Of a stretch of DNA of 64,000 nucleotides, positions 23,950-35,039 are shown in pieces (position 1 is the stretch's first letter; each line of letters begins with the position of its first letter). Position numbers and translations under genes: made by a program. Below the pieces are notes generated by a model. It did no database searches and had not been told where the DNA came from. It saw nothing but the letters and a program-made list of their open reading frames with translations. Location of the stretch: positions 2,597,020 to 2,661,019 of the forward strand of contig JAJHZJ010000335.1 of the NCBI GenBank assembly GCA_023548195.1, in the 5' to 3' direction. This DNA is from Bettongia penicillata ogilbyi (taxonomy: Eukaryota > Chordata > Mammalia > Diprotodontia > Potoroidae).

Positions 23950-24082
23950 CAGGGGTGGGGAAACTGCAGTCTTGAGATTACCTGTGGCTGTCTAGGTCCT
24001 CAAGTGTGAACCTATTCAAAGAGCCACACTTGAGGACCTAGAGGGCTCCAGGTGACCTCAAAGTCAGAGGTTCCTCTACCCC
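23950..24082. mobile_element. Short palindromic hAT-like non-autonomous element
   Basis: Outer ends form an imperfect inverted repeat of about 15 bp (left CAGGGGTGGGGAAACTGC, right GAGGTTCCTCTACCCC). Inside, 16-bp arms pair perfectly (23993-24008 with 24025-24040) around a 16-nt spacer. The CAGGGGTGGGGAA terminus and GGTCCTCAAG-type interior are those of hAT-family miniature elements. An 8-bp target-site duplication is not evident, so the exact ends are uncertain. Confidence 0.65.
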
Positions 24083-24384
24083 AGAAGGCAGGTGCTAAAA
24101 TAACAATGTAATTATAATTTAAGACTCCTCCCTCTTAGGATCAGAAACGTTACATAGCAGTATTAATTCAGTGGAAGTCGAGAATGTGGCAGCTGAGAGT
24201 AACAACAGTAAGAGCACAAAAAACAACTTATTTAAGAAGCTGAAACATCAAGGAAGCCAAAGGGAAATTAAGGAGGAAGAAAATTCTAGCCTTGGAGAAA
24301 AGACCCTGAAAACTATAACCATTTAGATAAAGAATTTCTTATTGAATAGATTCCATATAGTAAGGTCCATGATAGTTGCTGACA

Positions 24385-24540
24385 TTTAGGGAGCACTTTA
24401 ATTATCATGAAATTTTGTGTGTTTGTTATTTCATTTGCGCTTTCTAATGACCCTGTGAGATAAAATCTATTATTATCACCATGTTCCAGATTAGGTATTT
24501 AAGGCTGGAAGGCTCTAAGTGACTTGCCCAAAACCAATAC
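24385..24540 (-). repeat. MIR-type SINE remnant, antisense
   Basis: GGGAGCACTTTAATTATC, ATGACCCTGTGAGATAAAAT, TTATTATCACCATGTTCCAG and AAGTGACTTGCCC, in antisense MIR order. Confidence 0.75.
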
Positions 24541-24999
24541 CATGGATGAATTTAAATTCTGTTTTTCTTGAGTCCAAGTCCATAATTATGTCACCAAGCT
24601 TTAGATATAAGAACCAAATATGTCCAACTCATCGTGGTAACCCTGTAGTCACAATTGAAAAAATTACAGTCTCTGTTCTAATAAATCATCATTCTAGTGG
24701 AGTAAGTGTCCACAAATTATTTAAAAGATCAAGAGAAAGATTTAAGCAAAATGATCAAAGATGGAGGGAAAAATACATTTCATCTGAAGAAAATGGTGAA
24801 GATTTCATGGAGTCTGTGGCACCCAAGATCGACTGTCAGATCTACAGAGATGTAACAAACACAGATAATAGACTGCATCCAGTAGATGAATACATGCATC
24901 GACTTATAAAATATGATGGGGATGAGGCGGTAGTTCAATGTGTTCAGAAATTACAATAGAAAATATTAATCCTGCTTGAGGAAAGCACTGAGTATGGGA
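24541..24999. other. Unrecognised DNA with a 146-codon open frame on the + strand
   Basis: An ATG-initiated frame runs 24519-24959 on the + strand, its first codons inside the MIR. The C-terminal half is charged (KRSRERFKQNDQRWREKY, then NTDNRLHPVDEYMHRL). I do not recognise a family, and no promoter or splice context is visible. It may be the eroded coding part of an old retroposed gene or mobile element, or chance. Confidence 0.3.
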
Positions 25000-25405
25000 T
25001 CTTTAGGGTATTCAGGAGGACTAAAGCCTCTAACAAGAAGGCTTGCTAAGCCCTTTTCAGGGATACTCATTCACCGTTAGTGTTCACCTGATTCACCCAA
25101 CTCTCACTTGTGGCTCCAAGAAGCTGTACCATGTACAGTGGCCACTTCCTGGTAAACCATTTTGACTATACCAACTTGAAGGAAACCAACTGGCTTCAAA
25201 CCAGTCAGTGAGTTAGGGGAATGTGAAGACTTTCCCTGGTTGAATGGACAGATAAGAGCAATTTATTCCAGTAGTTTGGATTAGCCAGGCATCAAAGATA
25301 GCAAGGTCACCCACTGCATCCTGGGCCATCATCAGGATTTTTGTCCTGCCACTGGTTTTTGATGACTCAGAAAGAGACAATGAGGCTAATAACTTTGTTG
25401 TCATA
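25000..25405 (+). repeat. Marsupial interspersed repeat (SINE/RTE-type, family uncertain)
   Basis: Phrases I recognise from a high-copy metatherian repeat occur in order: AAGAAGGCTTGCTAAGCCC, GCTGTACCATGTACAGTGGC, GGTAAACCATTTTGACTATA, CACTGCATCCTGGGCCATCA and GATGACTCAGAAAGAGACAA. The last part overlaps in family with the antisense copy at 5535-5810. Confidence 0.7.
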
Positions 25406-25589
25406 TTATCCATATCCACATTATCCGTATGTAGATTTTTTTATTTAATAATGAGATGAATGAAATTTTAAAATTCTGAAATATCTCTTACTGATGAAAT
25501 TGAAATGCTTTACTGTTTTTTATCCAAGTTTGCAATTTCCAATCAACTACTTTTCTGTAATTCATTTTCTCAAATACATTCCTGAGGAA

Positions 25590-25690
25590 ATGAGAGATTA
25601 AGTAATTATCCAAGGTAATAAACCAAACATGTCAGAGATAGGATATGAATTCATGTTTCCCTTTGTATCTACTACATTATGCTGCCCCAC
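25590..25690 (-). repeat. MIR-type SINE remnant, antisense
   Basis: GAGAGATTAAGTAATTATCC, AAGGTAATAAACC and ATATGAATTCATGTTTCCCT precede CTACATTATGCTGCC. Confidence 0.6.
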
Positions 25691-25999
25691 TGGAAAGGAA
25701 AAGATTGGAAATAATGAATCTTCGGGGGTCTTCAGAAAATTTGTCACACTAGTAAGTACACCATTATTGGAATTGTGAAATGTTCAATACATTTTGGGAA
25801 AATATTGGAACTTTGTTACAAGAGTGATAAAACTATTTCTACTGTCTTTCCCAGTGACTCAAACTATTAATCTTGTAAAGAGGTTAAATAGATTTTCCAG
25901 AATTTCCTTACATGTTCTGTAGCCACAGCTACTTAAGATCCAAGAAAGTTCTTTCCATCGATGTCTTTGGCACTGTCAAATGATGCAACACCAGAAAAT

Positions 26000-26240
26000 G
26001 AAAGGCAACTAAATGGTGCAGTAAAAATAGCACTAGACCTGGAGTTAGGAAGACTTAAGTTCAAATCCAACATCAGACACTAATTATCTATGTGTGACCT
26101 TGGGAAAATAACTTAACCTCTATTTTTCTAAGTTTCCTCAACTGCAAAATGGAGATAATAGCAGCTATGCCCCAAGGCTGTTGTAAAGATGAAATAAAAT
26201 ATTGAAGAAATATTTGGTACATAGTAGTCACTATATACAT
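26000..26240 (+). repeat. Marsupial MAR1-type SINE with an (AAT)n tail
   Basis: AGGCAACTAAATGGTGCAGT, ACCTGGAGTTAGGAAGACTT, AAGTTCAAATCCAACATCAG, TGTGACCTTGGGAAAATAAC and CTCAACTGCAAAATGGAGAT are the successive parts of this SINE. TAA repeats follow at 26245-26262 and a TTCC tract at 26322-26345. Confidence 0.85.
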
Positions 26241-26639
26241 GCTGTAATAATAATAATAATATTTTTATTATTAGCAAAACAATAATATTTTCTTTCCTTC
26301 ATTTGTTTGTTCATTCGTTTGTTCCTTCCTTCCTTCCTTCTTTCTTTTATTCCTCTCCCCAAAGCCTAAGTGCATAGATGGTCTTTACTAATTGGTTGTT
26401 GACTGAAAAGATATCTATTTTAAATTTGCCTCATTTTAAAATTGAACTTAATTTGTTTATCAAGTTTTTTCAATTAATTTACTTATTTTCTTCGCTATAA
26501 TAAATGTATATTGATAAACCAATTGTCTTGAATGAGGTGGTTTGCTTATAGTCAACATGAGTACTGCATTGTGTTTTCTTCTTACTATTGGGTACATGGT
26601 GAATGTGGTACCAATGTGATATTCACAGTGCCTAAATTA

Positions 26640-27062
26640 GCCATGAATATCCTGGCAGAAATTCTGAATCATGACACATAGCAGAGTCTCCACATGGAAG
26701 ACAGAACCAAAACATTTATTCAGACACCAGAAAGTCAAATATATCATAGCAACAAAAATCTATGCACAACAGTGCAGAGAACAACAACATCCCCAAGTCT
26801 TCCCCCTGCTAGGCTTCCCATAAACTAGGTCCATTAAAAAAAATCACAAACCCACTCTTTCACTCATGTTAGCCAGCAGCCTGTATCCTTCCTAGCTCTG
26901 ACTAGACTCTGATCAATTTCCTCTCAACTCTGCTCTAGCTTCACCTCTTCCTGTTCCGCTCATTCACCAAATTACTCCCCCCACAGGTTCCATGCAACTC
27001 AGACTGATGTGACTCAGGCTGTCATGTGACCCAGGCAGGCCACATAGGCCTATTAATGAATA
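26640..27062 (-). mobile_element. Probable solo LTR of an endogenous retrovirus, antisense
   Basis: The segment has a sense AATAAA (as TTTATT at about 26717), a C-rich U3-like block of CTAGCTCTGACTAGACTCT type, and a sharp change from the AT-rich flanks. The layout resembles common marsupial ERV LTRs. No clean TG/CA ends or target-site duplication could be fixed, so both borders are approximate. Confidence 0.5.
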
Positions 27063-27959
27063 TGAAAAATCTCCCCATTTAAATTACCATTGCAGGAGAT
27101 CAAATTATTTTCCAAAGAGAACCTGTGAGTGGTAATTTCTTTTAGTTATAATGTATTTTATGTCTCTACTTTTATTATAAAGAGTATCAGCATAAGTATA
27201 ATTCAATCATATGTACTAGTTCATTGTTGTACAAAGTTGCAATATTTATCATAATAGTTTATTAAATATCTCCATATTGGCTGAGCACATAGCTATTTGC
27301 TCTTTTTTTTGAGCCATTCTGCCAGTATCAGTAAAGGATCTACTAGAAACTTACATGAGTACAAGTTGTCTCGGTAACTTTGACCTTGATGTAAATAAAA
27401 GAATCCTAAAAATCAGAATGACTCTAGTCATAAAACCATACATATAAGTTTACTACTTTTTCTAAATAAGTAATTGGCAGTTATCAAAATCACAGCACCC
27501 AAATCACCTTGTACTGATGGTGTATATAGTTTGCATGTAACTGGCACATTTTGTTTCCTGTCTTTAAGAGCAGTCACAATTTTTTAAATATTTCTTTTAA
27601 ACATTGAAACATATTTAGCACTGTATTTTTTAGCCATTAATTAACACCATTATTTCTCTTTTTTTTTCATTTTTTATAGAGAAGAGAATTCACTGATGAA
27701 ATTGGGTGGGGAAAATCATTTGAATGAAAACTTTGGAGTGTCAAAGACCAACTTCATCAACATCAGGAATCAGTTTGCTTTAATGCAAGGAAAACTGATT
27801 TTTAAAAATGACCAAAGTTGGAATTCAAGTTTTTCCAATTAGAAATTTTGTGTTTTCTTGATAGAACAGGCAAACATTTCTTGGGTAAACCTCCAGGTAA
27901 AATCTCACAAGAGGAATATAAATACATGCATGAATACATGCACATACATGAGTGTATTA
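27063..27959. other. Intergenic, AT-rich, nothing recognised
   Basis: No gene, repeat border or RNA gene can be supported. Confidence 0.45.
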
Positions 27960-28165
27960 TGTTTATATGCATGCATGTATGTATGTGTGTGTATATATGT
28001 GTATGCACACATATATACATATTTGTATATACAGACATAAGTATTTATGTCTATATAAATATGCACATCTATGTGTGTATGTGTGTACATGTATGTGTAT
28101 ATATATACATGTGTGCCAACTCACGTATTATGTATATCTATATCTATCTGTCTATACATGCATAC
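27960..28165. repeat. Degenerate ATGT/GTAT-rich microsatellite
   Basis: Mixed TGTA, TGTG and TATA units with short interruptions. It produces several Tyr/Cys/His-rich false frames on both strands. Confidence 0.85.
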
Positions 28166-28882
28166 ACATGTTCATTAGAAGTGCTGGCAAGTGTCTACAC
28201 AGAGAACTTTGAGTACAAAGCTCAATTGGAGAAAAAGTATATATTTAGATCTAGGAGGGATTTTTGTGGTCGTCTAATCAATTTACACGTAACTTCTATT
28301 TCAGCAATACTGACTTACTGAAAGTTTAGATTTATAAGATGGGGAAGAAGAAGAAGAAATTCGAAATCTAGTGTAACAATATGAGCCTGAATGATAGAAT
28401 CTGTAAGGGGAGGGTCAACATAATTTGACCACACTAAATATAATTGCTTTTAGCCCTGAATACCTGGGTCACATATAGCACCAGCTACACCCTGAGCTTC
28501 TACCACAAGAAATCATGTTGTAGACATAAAAGAGGACAGCATCAGGAAACAACTATACTACACAAAGTCAAAAGAATAAATAGGTCAAAGAGGGCAGAAG
28601 CTTCGGAGTGCAGATAGTGTGGAATTTTCAGCACAGGTGCTTTGATAAGAATATGAGTAGACTCTTGCATTACAACACCGTCTGTGGAAGCACTGGCTCC
28701 TTAAATTAAAAAAAAAATAGTGAACTAATCTAACATGGAGATTCTTTTCTTCCTTTTTCCTCATTTCTCATTCTCAAGAAAAACATGTAACTGTTTAAAT
28801 GATTTTCTTCCTTCTTGGAGGTGGAGATATTTTGATGTTGTGTTTATTTAATGTCATATTAAGATATATCTGTGATTTTAAA
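28166..28882. other. Intergenic, nothing recognised
   Basis: Unique-looking sequence without coding or repeat signature that I can identify. Confidence 0.4.
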
Positions 28883-28901
28883 TATATACATATGTATATG
28901 T

Positions 28902-28996
<95 letters not shown>
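28883..28996. repeat. (CATA)n plus (TA)n microsatellite
   Basis: A short ATAC block to about 28926, then about 70 bp of pure TA. Confidence 0.95.
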
Positions 28997-29000
<4 letters not shown>

Positions 29001-29354
29001 CAGAGAAAGATTAGATCAAAGTGTGCTCTTGGGTGAATTAAGGAAAAGCTCTCCCCAAATGGGCAGATGGAATCAAATACAGTAAGTAGTTATGTTTTAT
29101 CTCTACCCAAGCAACTTCTGCCTCCAACTATCTTAAATATAGCTAAAGAAACTCAAATCAGAGATGTTATATGACTTATTTCAGGACACAAAGAAAGAAG
29201 ATCAATATCTTCTTAGAATGTATTGGAGGAACTATATAACACTTGACAATTGCTCCACCCTTGGCCCTGGGACAAATTAACCAAACTTAGGTTTCTTTAG
29301 TACCCATATTTCTGGACTGATAGTATACAGATATATCCTGAAAGATATATACGT

Positions 29355-29357
<3 letters not shown>

Positions 29358-29413
<56 letters not shown>

Positions 29414-29437
29414 TAGATGGATAGTTAGATAGATAGG
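29358..29437. repeat. (GA)n plus (GATA)n microsatellite
   Basis: About 52 bp of pure AG, then GATG/GATA units. Confidence 0.95.
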
Positions 29438-29889
29438 TAAGTATAAAAGGAGGTAGTTTGTATATGAATTCAGAAAAAAAGACTCCTTAAGGAAGAATTT
29501 AATGTGTTGTTACTCAAATCATTTCAAAGGTACTAGAGGCAGTATCTTTGGACAATAAATGGGTAGATCTTGCCAAATTTGGGATTAATATGATGGCATG
29601 GATAAAATTTTCACAGGATGATGAGAAATATGTGAATTATTATCTCTATCAATGCAGGAGTACATATATCAATAGTATAATAGTTCCATTTAAAATTAAA
29701 ACCATTCCTCTTATTAGACTATATCTCTATTTCAATGAAACTATCAATACTGAGCACATCTATACCCCTGTTTTGCAAACATATAAGAATAACAATATAA
29801 TTATTACTTGGTAGTAAATATGATCCTTCCAAACACATTCTCCAAATTGTTAAATTTGGAATTTAAAATAATTTCAAAATGAATTTTGA
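29438..29889. other. Intergenic, AT-rich
   Basis: The 88-codon + strand frame at 29548-29814 has no recognisable motif and very AT-rich codons; treated as chance. Confidence 0.45.
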
Positions 29890-30045
29890 ATCACAAAACC
29901 CTGGGTTCAAATGTTCTCTTACTAACTGTATATTCCCAGGCAAGGCATTTAGCCTCTCTGTTTTGGTACCCTCATTTGTAAAAGTAATAGATTGTTGCTA
30001 AAGTTTCTTCTAGCTATAAATCTAAGATCCCATGTTGTCTGCAGT
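29890..30045 (+). repeat. MIR/MAR1-type SINE remnant
   Basis: CCCTGGGTTCAAATG, CTTACTAACTGTATA, CAAGGCATTTAGCCTCTCTG and CCTCATTTGTAAAAGTAATA in sense order. Confidence 0.7.
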
Positions 30046-30677
30046 CATAAATTCCCCTCCTCCTATTATTTTTCATAATTGTATCGAAATGATTTTTGTC
30101 TTTTTTTCAAAAACAAGTCTCATAGGTTGGATCATATTTGACATCTTTGAAAATGTTCACATGTGAACATGATGTTTCTAAGAAGCATTAACCAGAAACA
30201 TCACCTCATTTTACAGTCATGCACCTTAAATTTATGAGGCAAAGACATTGTCACAATCTCTAGTTCTTAACCAAAAAACAAAAAAAAAAATCCAAAAACT
30301 TATCATCGAATATTTGTCAGAATATATTTTTGTTGTTTGTCATTCATTAAGAAGAGAAAATAAAAAGCAACACTTTGGGTGCCTTTACATATTCATGAAG
30401 TAGTGGCCTAGAGAATTGGAATGATTTAATATGCACCACATTCTCTTCCATGTCATTTTACCCATTTTCTAGAAAGCAAATATTTGCGTTCACAATGGAA
30501 ACTAAAGGATGAATGGATAGTAAGGCTGAATATTTAGAAGAAAGGAGAATCTACATCTCTACCTTATCCTAAGATAGCGATTCCTCAGATTATTTTTCCT
30601 TATGTAGATATTTAACCAAAGATTTCATATAAATCTTGCAAGTCTTTGGACATTAATATTATTTATATACGAGGTCA
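30046..30677. other. Intergenic, nothing recognised
   Basis: AT-rich, with a short A-run at 30281-30290. Confidence 0.45.
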
Positions 30678-31565
30678 TTAATGCCCTGGAGTCAGTTTTC
30701 TACTCCATAACTTCCTCATCGCATTTTTCAACTCTGAATTTCTTATGATGTAGATAAAGGGGTTTAACATGGGGGTGAAGAGAGTATAAAATAGTGTTAT
30801 GGCTTTATCCACTGGGAAGGTAGTCACAGGTTGAAGATACATGAAAATACAGTGGACGAAGAATAGGAAGACCACAGTGATGTGGGAGATACAAGTGGAG
30901 AGCGCCCTGCGTCTCCCTACAGAGTTGTAACTTTTCAGAGAATGCAGTATGATGATATAGGATGTCATTACAACAAAAAAACTTATCATACACAATAATC
31001 CTCCATTAGCAGCAATTAGTAGACTAATGAAAACAGTGTCTGTGCAGGCAAGCTGGATCAAGGGAATAATGTCACACATAAAGTGGTCTATGACATTGGG
31101 CCCACAGAAGGGAAGCCAGAATGTGGTAAGAATCTGTCCCCTTGAATGTAGGAAGCCCACTGTCCAAGCCAAACCCATCAGGCTACAGCAAAGTCAGTGG
31201 TTCATTATTGTTGTATAGTGCAAGGGCTTGCAGATGGCCACATACCTGTCAAATGCCATTACTATGAGAAGGACAATCTCGAGGCACCAAAGAAATGTTC
31301 CACAAACATCTGAATCATGCATCCATTGAAGGAAATTGTTTTTCTCTTACATAGCAAATTAGCAAGCACCTTGGGGACAATTGACATTGAACAGCATACA
31401 TCTATTAAAGACAAGAAAGACAGGAAAAAGTACATTGGGGAGCACACAGTCTGGCTGGAAGTGATGGTGATCAAAATAAAAATAAAAGAAAGAGGATATT
31501 CTGAAAGTCAGGACTGTTTATAGACTTAGTAGAATGAATTCAGTAACATTATTCTTATTTTCCAT
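30678..31565 (-). pseudogene. Olfactory receptor pseudogene, family 4 (OR4C-like)
   Basis: The ancestral start (MENKNNVTEF) is at 31565 and the C-terminus AMRKLWSRK is intact at the 3' end. Lesions relative to the intact neighbour at 19767 are four. A TAA stop follows LLSL in the N-terminus. The TM1 region is about 38 nt short, which removes most of the helix. A 1-nt deletion near 31280 (CTCGAGGC for CTCAGAGGC) shifts the frame before the DRY region. A TGA lies at 31194-31196, just after the TTIMNH segment. The remaining 166 codons from TM4 to the stop are open and retain [19 protein letters not shown] and PMLNPFIY. It cannot make a seven-helix receptor. A candidate promoter/exon 1 lies at 33671-34060. 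Confidence 0.93.
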
Positions 31566-31914
31566 CTGATTGATATTCAAAAAAATTCTGAACTCAATAG
31601 AAACGTGAGAATCCTTAGGAATGTAGATCCATTTTCATTAACACATATTCCAGCTGTGGTGCATTTCTTTGCACAGTGTGTCTGTAAAGTAACTGAGAAG
31701 ACATATTATTTTTTATAATTATTCACAGACATAGACAGGCATCAATAATTATCCAAACACATACCAATAGTTACACACAAAATTATAACATACATATACT
31801 AAAAAAGGAGTCACTCTTTTAATTTTTTTATTTACAATGCCAATGAAGTCTCCATATTTCTTATGAAAATTTTATAGCTCAATATTCGCAGGTGCCCTTA
31901 CCTTCTTTTCCAAG
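31566..31914. other. Presumed intron, nothing recognised
   Basis: Immediately upstream of the pseudogene start, minus-strand TTGAGTTCAG could be the decayed splice acceptor (about 31590). No other feature. Confidence 0.4.
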
Positions 31915-32120
31915 GAGGATCTGAGTTCAAATCTTGCTAGAACACTTACTAGCTCCTTGGGCTTGTTATTTAATCTCCATTTACCTCATTTGTAAGAAGA
32001 AGGTAATAAAAAGACTTCCTGTCAGGGTTATTCTAATATAAAATAATATTTGTGTGGCTCTTTGTAAACCATAGAGCATTACATAAATGGCAGTTATTGC
32101 TATTATTATTGTTATTTTCC
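31915..32120 (+). repeat. MIR/MAR1-type SINE remnant
   Basis: GGATCTGAGTTCAAATCTTG, CACTTACTAGCTCCTTGGGC, CATTTACCTCATTTGTAAGA and CTCTTTGTAAACCATAGAGC, then a TTATTATTGTTATT end. Confidence 0.8.
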
Positions 32121-32934
32121 TACATAAGGAAATAATATCAAATTTTCGATGAAATTGACGACTGTAGTAAGATTAGTTTCAGAAAATGAAAATTGCATAT
32201 CTCGCTGCGCTGGATCATGTTTGCTATGTAAAATAAAGAATCTCTGTGGTAACTTTTTTTTTTTAAAGCAGCAAACATGCCTATGATAATATAACTGCTA
32301 AATAAATTTAAGACATCTTGTCTTTGGTGCTTTGAATCACTTTGGTACAGGACTGGAAAGACAAGCTCCATGTTTTACTTATAGGCTGTTGCCTACCAAC
32401 TCCTATCTCCAACTTGTTCTGCAGTCAAATAAAAATGAAAATGTAGGCAAATGACTGATAAAGTATTCCTAGCTAATTCAGCCCTAGCTGATTACACACA
32501 TACAATACAACCAGTTGACTAGTGGAAAAACTGTGTTGAATTTCTGGTTTGGCAGTTTAAAGGGTTGAAGGGGATGTCTGAATGAATTCTGAAGCTGGTT
32601 GTTTGTTTTCCTTACTTTCATAATCCTGCTCAAGTACTCAGTTTGTATACTCAGCAGAACAAAATCACTGTCATCCGTTTGCATCCCCCTTCAGTAGAAT
32701 CAACAAAAGTAAAAATCACTGGCTTCTTGCTCAGTTCTGAATCTATGCCACAAAGGTATTTGTTGAAAGAAATAAGAATTCATTCATTTCCATGATTACT
32801 TAAGTTATTGGTCAGGAAATTATAGTTTAAAAATATTCTCACTGAACATCAGGTAGAGGAGTGGGAGGTGAAGGGAGGGATTGCGATGAGTTGGATATCA
32901 AGATACTGTTAAACTTAAACTATCTGAGTCTGAC
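32121..32934. other. Presumed intron/intergenic, nothing recognised
   Basis: No gene. A T-run lies at 32253-32263. Confidence 0.4.
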
Positions 32935-33065
32935 TTAATCTTGGATATATAATATCTGTGTGACCTTCAGAAAGTCACTTTACTTCTTTGTATCTCAATT
33001 TCACCAACTGTAAAATCATAGAAGTAGACCACCCAAGACCACTAAAGTCCCTTAAAGCTCCATAT
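32935..33065 (+). repeat. MIR-type SINE remnant
   Basis: TGTGTGACCTTCAGAAAGTC, TGTATCTCAATTTCACCAAC and TGTAAAATCATAGAAGTAGA in sense order. A further antisense piece may lie at 33100-33180. Confidence 0.6.
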
Positions 33066-33670
33066 TGGTCATGTCATGGATACTTGTTCTGTAACTACAG
33101 AGGCAGTACTAGAATTAGACACCCAGAAAGCTAAAATGATTTTCCCAGGGTTTATTGATAGCATGTGGTGGCCTTGTGATTTGAATATTTTTCTATTCCT
33201 ATTTTAATGTTATTTTTACTACACAATGCTGAAGAATGAAGATGACAGGAAAAAATAAGATGAACTGAAATGTTTTTATTCAATGGTTGTGACTGACTGG
33301 ATATATGGGGTTAAGGGTGGAGTCAAGGTGAAGAGCCATATTGATGGGAAAAGCATGGACTCCAGAGAGTTAGAAAAATTAAACTGGAAAAAGACCAAAC
33401 TCCATAAATAAATATACTATTTCCAGAAAGAGCAAATAGATTCTGACTGTATCTATGAACAAACTGGCTCATGCATCTCCAGAATAGTTTCCACGAGTTT
33501 ATCAAGAAAGTAAAATAACCTATTTTGAAAGGATCAGCAAAAGTTTGACAATGATAATGTTGTATGATGACAGTGATGGCTCACCCTGAATAAAAAAGAT
33601 CAAGTTACTGTGAAAATATACCCTAAGTCTTGAATCAATGTAATTAGCCTCACTGACACAGAAGTCTCAC

Positions 33671-34060
33671 CTATGAGACCTTTGGACTGGGATTCAATTC
33701 CAGATATCCAGATAGTTGGTGTATGATAGTTCAGTGAGAAGAAAAAGTACATCCAGGAAAGTTCTAACTAGCTCATTTACAATAAGTCTCTGTTGGTTAA
33801 TAAATATATTCTCTCTGGAAACTTTGTAAAATGCCTTTCTCTGGAGCTTCAAAAGTTTTTTCATGTATTGTGTTTTGGAATACATTCTGTGAAACATCTT
33901 ATTCTGCAGTAATGAGATCTCATGGGCACAACTCCCTAATTAGATATATGTGCAATTAAAGACACAATTAAATTTCACATTAATTGAACATTGGAGAGGA
34001 ACATTGGAAGCGCTGACATATTTTAACTTCATGTTTATCACTTACATCTCATAATAAAGG
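33671..34060 (-). promoter_or_regulatory. Candidate OR promoter plus non-coding exon 1 (copy C)
   Basis: Third member of the duplicated upstream block (see 10870 and 23230). Receptor-sense CTCATAG|GTGAGA gives a strong donor with the exon ending at 33671, 2.1 kb upstream of the start of the pseudogene at 30678-31565. The homeodomain-type site is CTAATTAG (33936-33943), with ATCTCATGGGC (33917-33927) as the EBF-like partner 8 bp away. Other shared runs are TGCCTTTCTCTGGAGC, GTGTTTTGGAATA and CAGTAATGAGATCTC. The block appears as well kept as copies A and B although its receptor is dead. Confidence 0.5.
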
Positions 34061-34579
34061 AGGTAAAAAAATTCTAATAGACTGATTCAATCTCCAGATT
34101 ATTTCTTCACATTCACTGCAATTCTACAAACTATTAAGCATCTACTACAACAAAACCGCTGTATTAAATCAAGAAATTATCAAGCTTAAAGACAACAAAT
34201 TAACTCTTTTCATAAATTATAATCAAATTAGTGTCTAACACTTACACAAAGATAAATATAGAGTAGAATGTGAAAAAGCAAAAGAGTTCCATGCAAAGCA
34301 TTCTGGGAAAACTGGAGAAGGATATAATGATTTTCAAAAGGAGAATAAAGAAATGTTTCATGACAAGCAGAGAACCTGATAAGAATCAGGAAGGATATTA
34401 ATGAGTTTATTATACCAGGGAAAACTCCCTGACTTTCAACAAATGCCACAAATTATATCTGTTGTACCTTGAAATCTATTGGGATGACAGGATTCTTAGG
34501 AGTGTTTGTCCTTTTTGTTAACAGACCAGCAAAGATGAACCTACAAAGAATACAACTTGTAGTTGTACTCTTGAAAGAT
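34061..34579. other. Intergenic, nothing recognised
   Basis: No gene or clear repeat. Confidence 0.4.
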
Positions 34580-34580
34580 A

Positions 34581-34634
<54 letters not shown>

Positions 34635-34690
34635 ATGTATATATGTATATGTGTCTGTGTGTGTGTATATATATATATGCATATATGTAC
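34580..34690. repeat. (AT)n/(GT)n microsatellite
   Basis: Alternating TATA, TGTG and TGTA tracts, followed by a short TCTC tract to 34718. It generates the overlapping 123-124 codon frames on both strands. Confidence 0.95.
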
Positions 34691-35039
34691 ATATGTCTAT
34701 CTCTCCTCTCTCTCTCTGTGCATATATATGAAATCCTTAGCAGAGGAATGAATATGCTTCTCACTGAGTGCACTATAAATTTATGTAATATAAACTTAAC
34801 AGTGCTGTCACTATGGGAAGGCAATGGTTGTTCTTTACCTTAATCAACTCACTGTTCCTCTCTCCATAATTGACTATTTCCAAGTTTTCCCTCTACCCTC
34901 AATCCCCTCACCCCATGATTTCCTTCTCATCAAATATGGGATCTGAATGTTTAGCTTTCTTCCTCTTACACTGGTATCAGTCTGGTGCACATTCATATAC
35001 CCTCATGCTTCCATTATTGTGGAAATCTATTGGTTATAC

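Noticed and set aside
27802..28321. Overlapping Tyr/Cys/His-rich frames of up to 167 codons
   Set aside because: Low-complexity ATGT/GTAT repeat read in several frames on both strands; no conserved motif.
34453..34843. Mirror-image 123-124 codon frames
   Set aside because: They coincide with an (AT)n/(GT)n tract and mirror each other on opposite strands.
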